DNA from: Spirosoma telluris
Lineage (GTDB): Bacteria > Bacteroidota > Bacteroidia > Cytophagales > Spirosomataceae
DNA: 64,000 nt
Assembly (NCBI GenBank): GCA_003259005.1
Contig: QLII01000001.1
Location: 7,493,001 to 7,557,000, forward strand
Direction of reading: 5' to 3'
The position numbers and the translations under genes were made by a program. The stretch's first letter is position 1. The number at the start of each line of letters is the position of its first letter. This document shows positions 18,945-27,674 of the stretch, piece by piece. Below the pieces are notes generated by a model. The model did no database searches and had not been told where the DNA came from. It worked only from the letters and a program-made list of their open reading frames with translations.

Positions 18945-21109
18945 AAAACAGGAATGGAATTTCTCGTCGGAATTTTATCCGGCAAACGGGCTTTTCGGGA
19001 ATTGTCTTAACGATTGGCGCTTATTTGCCTGCTTCAGGTAAAACGGAAGTGACAATCATCAACGCCAAGACAACTGACAAAACGGGCCGCGAATTACTAT
19101 CCTGGATTTCGATAGATACCTCTGGCAAGGTAACGCTCCGAAACCACCGCTCCGAAATGGGGCAGGGGACCTTTCAGGCAATTCCCCAGATGATTGCCGA
19201 AGAACTGGAAGTCAATCTGGACCAGGTGACGATTGTATTCGCACCCGCCAACCCCCAGAAATTTGGTCCTCAGCCGCAGGAGGGGAGCTTTTCGGTGCGG
19301 GGCTGGTATAAACAACTGTTACAGATCGGGGCTTCTGCCCGGCAGATGCTCATTGACGTAGCGGCTAAACAATGGAACGTGGCAGCCTCGGAATGCTATG
19401 CAGAGAATGGTCAGGTAATCCATCGGTCATCCGGCAAAAAATTGGGCTATGGGTTATTGGTCGAAGAAGCTTCCCGATTGACTCCACCGCAAAACGTACC
19501 GTTAAAAAGTCGGAAGGATTACAAAATCATCGGCAAGCCCTTGCCCCGGCAGGACATTCCACTGAAAACCAATGGCACCGCTCAATTCGGACTGGACAAA
19601 AAGTTGCCGGGTATGCTGTATGCTATGGTTGAGCGGAACCCTCGTTTTCGCGGAAAAGTAAAACGATTCGACGACTCAAAAACGAAGGCAGTGCCGGGCG
19701 TAAAGAACGTATTCACGGTGCAACGGGCCGTTTTCGGCAGTCTCTATGAAGGTGTCGCCGTAGTTGCCGATTCACTTTGGGCAGCCATGCAGGGACGGAA
19801 ATTATTATCCGTAGAGTGGGATGATTCGGGCTTTGATCATCTGGGTACGGAACAACTTGCTACCCAGATGCGGGAAAACCTGAAGAAGCCGAGCCCGTCA
19901 GAAAAATTCGAAGTTGCTCTTCAACAGGCGGCTAAAAAAATGGAAGCGATTTACGAGACGCCCTACCAGTCGCATAGCTGTATGGAGCCGCTCAATTGCA
20001 TTGCCCACGTGCAGGACAACCGGATTGACATTTGGGGGCCAATCCAGGAAGCGAACTGGATACAAGCCGATTTGAGTGAGCGAATGGGCGTTCCGAAAGA
20101 AAATGTCCGCGTCAATATGACGTTCCTTGGTGGCGGTTTTGGACGTAAAGCATTCACCGACTATCCGCATGAAGCAGCCCTAATCTCGAAAACGATGAAA
20201 GCACCGGTTCAGGTTGTATGGACACGGGAAGACGATATGCGTATGGGGCCATTTCGTCCGGGTGCTTTTTACGCTTGCAAGGGAGGTATTGACAACAATG
20301 GACATATACTGGCTTTTCAGACAATAACGGCTAGTCAATGGATTGGGCAGGATTGGCGTCCAGAGCCCTATCCTGATCCAGAGCCGCCAGGGTATAACAC
20401 AGGTAGTATGGAAGGTATGGTAAGCCCTTATTGTAAGGCCGTTCCGCATTACAGTTTCGGTGGTGCGGGTATTCGGGCGGCTATACCGGTGATGTGGTGG
20501 CGCTCGGTGTATGCCTCAACAGGTGGCTTTGCCTGCGAAAGTTTTATTGATGAACTTGCCCATGAAGCGGGACAAGACCCGTTAACCTTCCGGCGAAACC
20601 ATCTGCCCGACAAACGGTATCAGGCGCTGGTCGACCAGTTAGCAACCATTAGTGGTTGGAAATCAAGAGGCAAGCATGCAGGCTGGGGCGTAGCCATCAC
20701 AGAGTGTTTCGGCGGTATTTGTGGTCACATCGTTCAGGTTTCCCGCAAAACAGGCGGAAAACTAAAAATCGACAAAGTAATCGCCCTGATCGACTGTGGC
20801 TGGTACGTAAACCCCGACATCATTTGTGCTCAGGTGGAAGGCAGTATCCTAATGGGGCTGGGCGCGGCCATTAAGCATGCAACTACGTTTACCGACGGGA
20901 AAGCCGTCCATCAAAATTTCAATACCTACGACATGCCCCGCATAACCGACACGCCGGAGATCGAGGTGCATATTATGGAAAACGAGGAAAAAGCCGGGGG
21001 CGTGGGTGAACCCGGACTGCCGCCCTTTGCCCCCGCTTTGTGCAATGCCATTTTTGACCTCACGGGCAAGCGTATCCGCACATTGCCATTTAAGTTGGAA
21101 GAGGTATAG
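18941..21109 (+). CDS. Molybdopterin-binding subunit of an IorB-type molybdenum hydroxylase (Tat exported)
   Basis: The 722-residue protein begins with a twin-arginine signal (SRRNFIRQTGF, then a hydrophobic stretch), so the holoenzyme is folded before export to the periplasm. Family landmarks include MGQGTFQAIPQMIAEELEV, LGGGFGRKAFTDYPHEAAL, and the C-terminal GGVGEPGLPPFAPALCNAIF with its catalytic glutamate. IorB-type subunits hydroxylate N-heterocycles or oxidise aldehydes. The true substrate here is unknown. The length matches IorB of about 720-750 residues. No XdhC-like maturation factor or cytochrome c partner is adjacent; those must lie elsewhere if present. Confidence 0.9.
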   Translation: MKNRNGISRRNFIRQTGFSGIVLTIGAYLPASGKTEVTIINAKTTDKTGRELLSWISIDTSGKVTLRNHRSEMGQGTFQAIPQMIAEELEVNLDQVTIVFAPANPQKFGPQPQEGSFSVRGWYKQLLQIGASARQMLIDVAAKQWNVAASECYAENGQVIHRSSGKKLGYGLLVEEASRLTPPQNVPLKSRKDYKIIGKPLPRQDIPLKTNGTAQFGLDKKLPGMLYAMVERNPRFRGKVKRFDDSKTKAVPGVKNVFTVQRAVFGSLYEGVAVVADSLWAAMQGRKLLSVEWDDSGFDHLGTEQLATQMRENLKKPSPSEKFEVALQQAAKKMEAIYETPYQSHSCMEPLNCIAHVQDNRIDIWGPIQEANWIQADLSERMGVPKENVRVNMTFLGGGFGRKAFTDYPHEAALISKTMKAPVQVVWTREDDMRMGPFRPGAFYACKGGIDNNGHILAFQTITASQWIGQDWRPEPYPDPEPPGYNTGSMEGMVSPYCKAVPHYSFGGAGIRAAIPVMWWRSVYASTGGFACESFIDELAHEAGQDPLTFRRNHLPDKRYQALVDQLATISGWKSRGKHAGWGVAITECFGGICGHIVQVSRKTGGKLKIDKVIALIDCGWYVNPDIICAQVEGSILMGLGAAIKHATTFTDGKAVHQNFNTYDMPRITDTPEIEVHIMENEEKAGGVGEPGLPPFAPALCNAIFDLTGKRIRTLPFKLEEV

Positions 21110-21111
21110 CG

Positions 21112-22221
21112 TTACTTTATGCTACTTGCTTTTCCCGTTGCCGGACGCAGGTACAGGGTTGCGATTTCCTTCGCGATACTCTCCGGATTGGCTTCCTCGC
21201 CATTTGTCAGTATAATAACAGACAAACCCGCTTGAGGGAAACGGGCATATTCCGTCCGAAAGCCGGGCAGCGAACCTCCGTGGTGAACCCATTGCGTGCC
21301 CTGAAACGTATCAACCCGCCAGCCTAAGCCGTAAGGGTAAGGGGTGCCATCTTTGAGCACAAACGGCGTCAGCATCTGTTTCTGACTGGCTTCCGTCAGA
21401 AATTTGGTGGTATACAAAGCGGCATCCCATTTGGCCAGATCCAATACCGTTGATAGAAAAGCACCGCTGGGGCGCAACGCCCGGTACGGGATAGCGCGGT
21501 TAAGGTGATCCTTCTCCCATTCATAGCCATCCACCCGGTTCGGCACGACTTCGCTGAGGGTAGTGGTTCGGGTGGCGGTCATGTTCAGGGGCGTAAAAAT
21601 CCGTTGTTTCAGGAAAGTAGCCCAGGGCTGGCCCGATACCTTACGGATTATGTCGGCCAGCGCAAAATAGCCTACGTTGCAGTACTGCCATTTTGTGCCA
21701 ATCGGAAACTGCAGGGGTAGGGGAAACGCCGACTGAACCACAACGGAATCGGGCTGGATTTTCGCCGGGTCAAAGGCGGGGGCTTCCCGGACAATCCCGG
21801 AGGTGTGCGACAGTAAATGGCGTAACGTGATTCCCTGCCAGATCTGGGGTGCCTGCGGGTAGTATTTATGAACGTCATCATCGAGGGTTAGCTTGCCTTC
21901 CTGCGCTAGCATCAGAATACCCGTCGCAATAAACTGCTTGCTGACCGACGCAATGGCATACACACTTTGCGGAGTCGCTGGTACATTCAGCTCAACATTG
22001 GCCAGCCCGTACCCTTTTGCCAGTATCACATTGCCCTGACGAATAACCGCAATCGAAACGCCCTGAACGTGCTTGCTGGTCATGTGGGTTTTCACAATCG
22101 CATCGACACTATCGGCAGAAACCGGATTGACAGGCTGTGCCTGTCCTATTTGCAGAGATAAGAGAAGCGCAATGAATAAAACCGGGTTGGTGCGCCGTTT
22201 CGGTACAGATGAGAATGTCAT
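21112..22221 (-). CDS. Serine hydrolase, beta-lactamase/DD-peptidase (class C-like) fold
   Basis: This 369-residue exported protein has a signal peptide ending in IGQAQP. The catalytic Ser-x-x-Lys motif is in ASVSKQFIATG, the Tyr-x-Asn motif in WQYCNVGYFAL, and the third box is HHGGSLPG instead of KTG. The HxG box marks the wide 'beta-lactamase-related' group of esterases and peptidases (Pfam Beta-lactamase) and not true AmpC. It probably acts on peptidoglycan peptides, esters or D-amino-acid compounds in the periplasm. It starts at the ATG at 22221. The stop lies two bases past the converging Mo-hydroxylase gene, leaving no room for separate terminators. Confidence 0.8.
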   Translation of the reverse strand: MTFSSVPKRRTNPVLFIALLLSLQIGQAQPVNPVSADSVDAIVKTHMTSKHVQGVSIAVIRQGNVILAKGYGLANVELNVPATPQSVYAIASVSKQFIATGILMLAQEGKLTLDDDVHKYYPQAPQIWQGITLRHLLSHTSGIVREAPAFDPAKIQPDSVVVQSAFPLPLQFPIGTKWQYCNVGYFALADIIRKVSGQPWATFLKQRIFTPLNMTATRTTTLSEVVPNRVDGYEWEKDHLNRAIPYRALRPSGAFLSTVLDLAKWDAALYTTKFLTEASQKQMLTPFVLKDGTPYPYGLGWRVDTFQGTQWVHHGGSLPGFRTEYARFPQAGLSVIILTNGEEANPESIAKEIATLYLRPATGKASSIK

Positions 22222-22268
22222 ATAAATTTGAGGAAGGAGACGTGAATGTTGACGCAAACTCAGTAAAG

Positions 22269-23093
22269 TTAGTGTACAGAATGTGGATAAACTAGATGCT
22301 CATAGCGTTCAGCTAGATAACCTTCCCAGGTTTGCGTACCGATGGCAGTTTCAGGGCAGGTAGCAAATCCGTTGGCAATACGATTCATTATTGACCCAAT
22401 GATCGGAATGGGAAGGACGGGTTTGGAAACGTTCCTGTGTTGCATCCAGAGCTTAGCCAGAGTTCCGGCGTCGTAAACCTTCGGTCCTCCCAGATTTAGC
22501 ACGCTCTGTTGGGGATCAGTTTGCGCAAGTTGGTGTAGTTTGCGGGCCACGACGTCAACCTGAATGGGCTGAATGAGCAGCTTTTTAGGGATCAACCCAA
22601 CCGGTAAACTGAGCGCCTTGCTCAATACAAAATCAACGAAATCATGGAACTGAGTAGCACGCAGAATGGTGTAGGGGACCCGGCTCTCCCGAATCAACGT
22701 TTCGGCATCAAGTTTGGCCTGGTAATAACTATACGGAATTTTATCGACGCCAACGATTGAGCTATATAGCAGGTGTTTTACATCCGATTGCTTAAGCGCT
22801 GTCAGCAAGTTCCGGGTAATCACGACCTCGACTGATTCACGCCCAATGGTGCCCTGCCCACTGGCCAAATGAAAAACGGTGTCTACACTAGTGAGAGCTT
22901 CTGTAAGTCCTTCACCCGTAAACAGGTCAATGCGAGTCCAGGGTGCTCCTTGCTTTTGATTTACCCTGCTATATGCATCTGTTTTGATCGGGTGGCGACT
23001 TCCAATCCGGAAGTTTATGCACTTTTTTTGTAGTTCATTGACGACCGCCGAACCCAATACGCCTGATCCGCCGATTACTAATACATTGTCCAT
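22269..23093 (-). CDS. NmrA/atypical SDR NAD(P)-binding protein
   Basis: The 274-residue protein has a Rossmann N-terminus (LVIGGSGVLGSAVVNELQK), a VDTVFHLASGQG segment and an active-site-like YSYYQAKLDAE with YxxxK. Then follows LRATQFHDFVDFVL, typical of the NmrA-like and complex I NDUFA9-like atypical SDRs. It may be an NAD(P)H reductase or a redox sensor. ECF41 sigma factors are commonly found next to a gene for an SDR, a carboxymuconolactone decarboxylase or a similar small oxidoreductase, and this gene fills that place. It follows the membrane protein by 13 bases, so the two are probably one transcript from the promoter at 23578-23604. Confidence 0.78.
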   Translation of the reverse strand: MDNVLVIGGSGVLGSAVVNELQKKCINFRIGSRHPIKTDAYSRVNQKQGAPWTRIDLFTGEGLTEALTSVDTVFHLASGQGTIGRESVEVVITRNLLTALKQSDVKHLLYSSIVGVDKIPYSYYQAKLDAETLIRESRVPYTILRATQFHDFVDFVLSKALSLPVGLIPKKLLIQPIQVDVVARKLHQLAQTDPQQSVLNLGGPKVYDAGTLAKLWMQHRNVSKPVLPIPIIGSIMNRIANGFATCPETAIGTQTWEGYLAERYEHLVYPHSVH

Positions 23094-23106
23094 GAGTACG
23101 ATTTGG

Positions 23107-23547
23107 TTAGGGTAACAGGGATTGAGGAGATTGTTTGAAAATGGGTCGGTGGAGCAAGAGCAGGATTGGCAGCAATACCCCGGCCGATAGGGCCGCCACG
23201 TTCCCAGCCTGGTCGATGAACGGAAGCATGTGTAAATGGGCCAAATGATACAAGAGGTGAGGCAAATTGAAAGTTAATAGACAGATGGCCGTTGCCCGTA
23301 CAGATACCAGGCGAGGGGCTAGTAAAGTGAGAAAACTGAGCACGGCCAGCGCCAGAAAAAAGCCACCCACATCTCGAATCAGGTGCTCATTGTAGGGGCC
23401 ATCAATGGCTACCCAAACCCGGCCCAAACCGGGAAACGACGTATAGAAACTGTGCGGTAGGAACAACGCCCAGATACCTGGAAAAACGTTTGTAACGCCT
23501 AAATAAAGAAGGGTAGCCTGTACCCAACGAACTTGTTTGATTTGCAT
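23107..23547 (-). CDS. Small four-helix membrane protein
   Basis: This 146-residue protein shows four hydrophobic segments: ATLLYLGVTNVFPGIWALFL, GGFFLALAVLSFLTLLAP, AICLLTFNLPHLLYHLAHLH and VAALSAGVLLPILLLLH. It resembles small DUF4383/DoxX-like membrane proteins, but I do not recognise a defined family. It is the first gene after a sequence that fits an ECF41 promoter and is followed closely by the NmrA-like SDR. It is therefore the likely main target of the sigma factor encoded upstream at 23695-24546. Its function is unknown; a role in membrane stress or detoxification of small organic compounds would fit the context. Confidence 0.7.
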   Translation of the reverse strand: MQIKQVRWVQATLLYLGVTNVFPGIWALFLPHSFYTSFPGLGRVWVAIDGPYNEHLIRDVGGFFLALAVLSFLTLLAPRLVSVRATAICLLTFNLPHLLYHLAHLHMLPFIDQAGNVAALSAGVLLPILLLLHRPIFKQSPQSLLP

Positions 23548-23577
23548 GGGAATGAACTATTGAAAAATTTCACACAA

Positions 23578-23604
23578 GACAAACCAAAGTCGAAGGTTGT
23601 GACA
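23578..23604 (-). promoter_or_regulatory. ECF41-type promoter, TGTCACA-N16-TGTC
   Basis: On the minus strand TGTCACA (plus 23598-23604) is followed after exactly 16 bases by TGTC (plus 23578-23581). The published ECF41 target is TGTCACA-N16-CGTC. One mismatch is present in the -10 part. The site lies 30 bases before the start of the membrane protein gene and 90 bases after the stop of an ECF41-type sigma gene. Confidence 0.7.
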
Positions 23605-23694
23605 GGCTTAATAAAATTTATATGGATTCTGAGGCTTCTTTTGGTTCTATTGTGTTGATAGTCAGATTGTATAGGTGAAAGATCCAGGGAATAG

Positions 23695-24546
23695 TTACTG
23701 AAGATGCGCTAGTTTATCGGGGTTACGAACGAAATAAATCCGGCTGATACCCATCTCATCGAATTCAATAATCATGACCGTAGTCAGCAGCTGATTATCC
23801 TTTTGACTAAATAATAATGCCAGTTCACCATTAACCAGGCCAGGTTTGACATCCAGCAGACTGTATTGCTTGCTGACGAGAGATCGCATAAATTGTTCAA
23901 CAATAGTGGAGCCAATGAGTGGTTTGAGCGCGGCAACAACCTTTCCGCCCCCATCAGAATAAACCTCAATATCGGTTTTGAACAATTGAATCAATTGGTC
24001 GATGTTTCCCGTTTCACTCGCTTTCGCGAAGGCTTCCAGGAGCAGCTGTTGTTGGGCAGGGTCAATCGAGAAACGCCGGTTGCTCCCTGTGATTTTTTCT
24101 TTGGCTCGGTGGTAAAGCTGCCGTCCGTTTGCTTCCGTTGTATCGAAAAGCTGGGCTAATTCAGCATACCCAAAGTCGAAACTCTCTTTCAGCACGAAAA
24201 CGGCCCGTTCCAGTGGTGCCAGTTTTTCGAGCAGGAGCATGAACCCGTACGAAATATCCAGTTTAGCGTCGATGGCCCGACTGTCGGCCAAAATCGGCTC
24301 GGGCAACCAGGGGCCTTTATAGGCTTCGCGTTCTCGTTTTACTTTGGCCAGGTGATTGAGGGAGGTGTTTATGACACTCTTGGCCAGATAGGCTTTATCA
24401 TCCAGAATGACCTCGCTGGGCCGGTTCATCCACTTCAGAAACGCTTCCTGTACGATGTCTTCACTAACCATTACCTCCCCCGTCATGCGATAGGCAATTG
24501 AAAATAAAGTGGGTCGGTAGGTAGTGACAGCGTCGGATGAAGTCAA
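23695..24546 (-). CDS. sigJ: ECF sigma factor, ECF41/SigJ type with SnoaL-like C-terminal domain
   Basis: Sigma region 2 (SIAYRMTGEVMVSEDIVQEA, then FLKW) is followed by LDDKAYLAKSVINTSLNHLA and the group-specific WLPEP. Region 4 (LLEKLAPLERAVFVLKESF) and then FGYAELAQLFDTTEANGRQL complete the DNA-binding part. About 100 further residues form an NTF2/SnoaL-like domain with the ECF41 signature DGGGK (SDGGGKVVAAL). In this group the extension replaces an anti-sigma factor and tunes activity. I chose the TTG at 24546, which puts about 12 residues before the first helix and follows the M20 stop directly. An upstream TTG at 24597 would run inside the M20 gene. The likely target is the next operon. 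Confidence 0.85.
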   Translation of the reverse strand: MTSSDAVTTYRPTLFSIAYRMTGEVMVSEDIVQEAFLKWMNRPSEVILDDKAYLAKSVINTSLNHLAKVKREREAYKGPWLPEPILADSRAIDAKLDISYGFMLLLEKLAPLERAVFVLKESFDFGYAELAQLFDTTEANGRQLYHRAKEKITGSNRRFSIDPAQQQLLLEAFAKASETGNIDQLIQLFKTDIEVYSDGGGKVVAALKPLIGSTIVEQFMRSLVSKQYSLLDVKPGLVNGELALLFSQKDNQLLTTVMIIEFDEMGISRIYFVRNPDKLAHLQ

Positions 24547-24548
24547 GG

Positions 24549-25681
24549 CTAAAGGTGGTTTTGAATGAGGTCTAAAAACAACTGGGCCCCGGTTCAATCA
24601 GGCTGTCGTTGAAATCGTAATCGTCGTTATGTAAGGCCGGGGAATCTTCGCCGTTACCAATACCAAACATAGCGCCGGGATAATGCTGGGTAAAAAGTCC
24701 GAAATCTTCTCCCCATTTGAACGGCTCCTGTTTTTCCACAAAGGCATATCCTAGTTTCAGTGCACTTTGTTTAACCTGGGCAAAGGCCTCCGTATCGTTT
24801 TCGTTTGCCACGAAAGCTTCAGTATAGCTCGTTTGGATGGCAATGCCGCTCTCAGCCGAAAGTTCCGATAACACACTCAGTAGTTGCGTGTTCAGGGCGT
24901 CCATTCGTTTGGCGTTCCGGGTTCTAAGCGTTACATGGATTTCGCCGTAGCCCGCTGATACACCGTAGGATGTAGCGCCCATTGTGGTATAAATCGGCGT
25001 TATCAGGGCGAACGTGTCAGATTGGGGATCTGGGTGCTGGATGTGTTGCGTCCGAAGCATGAATTCCGCCATGACATAGGCTGGATTGAGCCCTTTTTCG
25101 GGTTCAGCAGAATGGGAGACTTTGCCCCTAAAGGTAATAATCAGGCTGAGAACCGATGAGGTAAACGAGCCTGGTTTGCACACAATGGTACCTGTTGGAA
25201 AGCCGGGTAAATTATGCAGGGCAAAAGCGCGATCGGGCTTAATTTCGGCAAAGACGGGGTCGTTTAAAACCGCTTCGGCCCCTTTGCCGGTTTCTTCAGC
25301 AGGCTGAAAAAGTAGATACACCCGACCCTTCGCAACCGGTTTTTCGGCTAATAAAGACGCTAGTCGGGCGAGAATGGCAGCGTGCCCGTCGTGCCCACAT
25401 TTGTGCGAAACACCCTCGATTTTCGATTGATGGGCAAACGTATTGACCTCCTGAATCGGTAACGCATCAATATCCGCCCGGATTAGCGTGACGGGTCCTT
25501 CGGTATTTTCTCCGTATTGGAGTAATAGCCCAGTTTTCCCTACTTCACTAAGGGCAACCGGCTTAAACTGGCTGACAAAAGCTTTTATCCGCTTCTGGGT
25601 TTCAATTTCCTGACCCGAAACCTCCGGGAATTGGTGCAGTTCGTGCCTGAATTGGGTGAATAGGCTGGTGTCTAAGGTCAT
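24549..25681 (-). CDS. M20 family amidohydrolase, one frame break near the C-terminus
   Basis: The protein has 377 residues once a frame break is closed. It starts FRHELHQFPEVSGQE, with a metal site in KCGHDGHAAILARL and LFQPAEETGKGAEAVL, and RADIDALPI. These are the marks of the M20D/HipO-like amidohydrolases (N-acetyl amino acid or hippurate hydrolases, also aminobenzoyl-glutamate utilisation). The last part reads FKWGEDFGLFTQHYPGAMFG and LHNDDYDFND. At 24587-24590 (four C on the plus strand) one more base extends the end to GAQLFLDLIQNHL. The stop TAG then abuts the start of the sigma gene. An alternative ATG at 25714 would overlap the preceding small gene. Confidence 0.82.
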
Positions 25682-25698
25682 TGGTAATGAGTCCAGTG

Positions 25699-25902
25699 TT
25701 ACATCTTTAGCCATTCCCGAAAACTGGCGGGCTGGCGATCAATACAACTATAATAGGCCGCCAGTATGCTGTTAATGATCAGGCAAATAAGCACCGTTAC
25801 CACCTGACCTCGAACACTTTTCATCGGGATCACCATGGCGAATAGAACACCCCAGACAATCATCATCAGGATGCTAACGACTATTTTCTTGAATTTTTCC
25901 AT
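25699..25902 (-). CDS. Small membrane protein, unknown function
   Basis: 67 residues with two hydrophobic segments, VVSILMMIVWGVLFAMVIPM and VVTVLICLIINSILAAYYS, separated by a basic loop (KSVRGQ). Start and stop are intact and it fits tightly between two same-strand genes (5 bases after the S10 gene's stop, 17 bases before the M20 start). I do not recognise a family. Spacing suggests cotranscription with the S10 peptidase and the M20 hydrolase. Confidence 0.55.
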   Translation of the reverse strand: MEKFKKIVVSILMMIVWGVLFAMVIPMKSVRGQVVTVLICLIINSILAAYYSCIDRQPASFREWLKM

Positions 25903-25907
25903 GATGG

Positions 25908-27455
25908 TTACCGGCTTCCCGAATACTTAGCGGGTTCACTGTTTTTAGGGGTGCTCTTCTGGATGAACGTTCGTAGTCGTTCATTGCTGGTAGCCAGATC
26001 TTCTTTGCGAAGGTACATCATGTGGCCGCTCCGATAGCCTTCCCACTCCATCCGATCTTTCAGCTTGCCTCCGGTGTCCATTTGCCACAGATTGTATTTG
26101 GCATTGAAATAGTCGCAGGCACCATCATAATAGCCCGATTGCACCAGCAAGTGCAGATACGGATTTTGAGCCATTGCCTGCCGCAGGTTTTCGCCGGTAT
26201 GGTTGTTCGTATTGTCCCAGGGAAACGTGGGGCCGAACATGTAGTATTTTAAGTCGGTTTTGTAGTTGAGTTCTTCGCGCATGAACATGTTAATGGCAGG
26301 CGTAAAGGAGTGCAGCCAGGAGGTTAGCTCCGAGTTATAATCGGGAGCGATACCCGCGTCTTTATTGTCCAGCCCTAAGTAACGGGAATCCAGCCGCCCG
26401 ACCGTCTGGCTTTTGCTCCGAAGCAGTTCTTTCCAGAAAAAATTAGTGGGCACATCCAGATTCTGCTGCATGACGGCCGTTTCCGACAAACCTGAATACC
26501 GGGCTACTTTAGCCGCAATTTCCTTGCGTTTCTGGTCGCTCAACGAACCTCCTAAGGCAAGCGCAGGCAGGTATTCCTGAATGGCAAAAGCTTCGACTTC
26601 GGGGAGCATATCGGTCAAATCTTTCTTCTGTAAATCGGGCGGCAGTGCCTTATGATACCAGGCCGTAGCTGCAAAATAGGGGAGTTTCAATACACCCTGT
26701 GCTGGGCCGTCGCGTTCAATTCCAAGTCCCGTTGGTGATACTAAAATCACGCCATTCAGGTACATCCAGTGGGCATTCTGCAACTCAAGCGCCAGTCCCG
26801 AGACGCGGGCAGTACCGTAGCTTTCGCCAATCAAATATTTAGGCGACGCCCATCGGTTGTACCGACTCACGAAGGTATTGATCCAGTCGGCCAGATACTT
26901 AATGTCGGCATTGACACCGAAAAATAATTTAGCTGATGGAACGTCTTTACTGACAGGCCGCGAGAAGCCCGTATTGACCGGATCGACGTAAACAATATCC
27001 GCTACGTCCAGAATTGAGTTGGGATTGTCTTTGATGCCATACGGCTGAACGGGGTAGCCTTCGTCATCAACTTTCAGGATTCGGGGACCAGTATACCCAA
27101 TCATCATCCAGACCGAAGCGGTTCCAGGACCACCATTGAATGAAATCATTAAGGGGCGAGTCGTTCGGTCGGCAACGTCGGAGCGTTCGAAGTAAGTGAA
27201 AAAAACACCGGCTACAGCTTTCCCTTCTTCGTCCCAGACCGGAATGGTTCCGGCGGTTGCTTTATAGGGCACCCGTTGCCCTTTTATTGTCACCTGCCCG
27301 CTTGTCACAACCTGCGAATCAATGTTTAAGGTCCGCGAAAGCGAAGACGGTTTTTCGTCTTTGGCTGGCTGCTTTTCTGGGGTAACGGGTTTTTGGGCAA
27401 CTGTTTGGTTAACGGCGTAACAGCAGATAAGCAACAGGAGGAAAACTTGTTTCAT
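25908..27455 (-). CDS. Exported S10 family serine carboxypeptidase
   Basis: The 515-residue protein has a signal peptide (LLLLICCYAVNQTVAQ) and the alpha/beta hydrolase layout of S10 peptidases. SFNGGPGTASVWMMIGYTGP holds the oxyanion and substrate-binding region. The nucleophile serine sits in LIGESYGTARVSGLA. The C-terminal half includes LVQSGYYDGACDYFNAKYN with an aspartate of the triad, and the histidine is in GHMMYLRKED. Carboxypeptidase activity at acidic pH is typical of the family. It is likely periplasmic and could work with the M20 hydrolases on either side in peptide use. The start at 27455 directly precedes the signal peptide. Confidence 0.87.
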   Translation of the reverse strand: MKQVFLLLLICCYAVNQTVAQKPVTPEKQPAKDEKPSSLSRTLNIDSQVVTSGQVTIKGQRVPYKATAGTIPVWDEEGKAVAGVFFTYFERSDVADRTTRPLMISFNGGPGTASVWMMIGYTGPRILKVDDEGYPVQPYGIKDNPNSILDVADIVYVDPVNTGFSRPVSKDVPSAKLFFGVNADIKYLADWINTFVSRYNRWASPKYLIGESYGTARVSGLALELQNAHWMYLNGVILVSPTGLGIERDGPAQGVLKLPYFAATAWYHKALPPDLQKKDLTDMLPEVEAFAIQEYLPALALGGSLSDQKRKEIAAKVARYSGLSETAVMQQNLDVPTNFFWKELLRSKSQTVGRLDSRYLGLDNKDAGIAPDYNSELTSWLHSFTPAINMFMREELNYKTDLKYYMFGPTFPWDNTNNHTGENLRQAMAQNPYLHLLVQSGYYDGACDYFNAKYNLWQMDTGGKLKDRMEWEGYRSGHMMYLRKEDLATSNERLRTFIQKSTPKNSEPAKYSGSR

Positions 27456-27674
27456 GAGGAATGAAGTTACGTATGCAATGGTAAACGATCAATAGGCAAA
27501 ATGCCCATTTTTGACCGAAGATAAGGAGAATAGCAGAAAAGTATTTCGTAGTCAGTAATCTGTTTTTTAACCATAGTAGGCCTGAACGAAGTAAAAGTTG
27601 GACTTAACCTAATCGGCGGTTTGTTAGCCTGTAACTTTCCGTATTTTAGGCCATTAGCCCAATCAAACAGACTC

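Noticed and set aside
21112..22221. Naming this gene ampC
   Set aside because: The third box is HHGG and not KTG, so it belongs to the wider beta-lactamase-related hydrolases.
24547..24597. The longer sigma factor start at the TTG at 24597
   Set aside because: These codons lie inside the repaired M20 gene and give no sigma-like sequence; the TTG at 24546 fits the family N-terminus.
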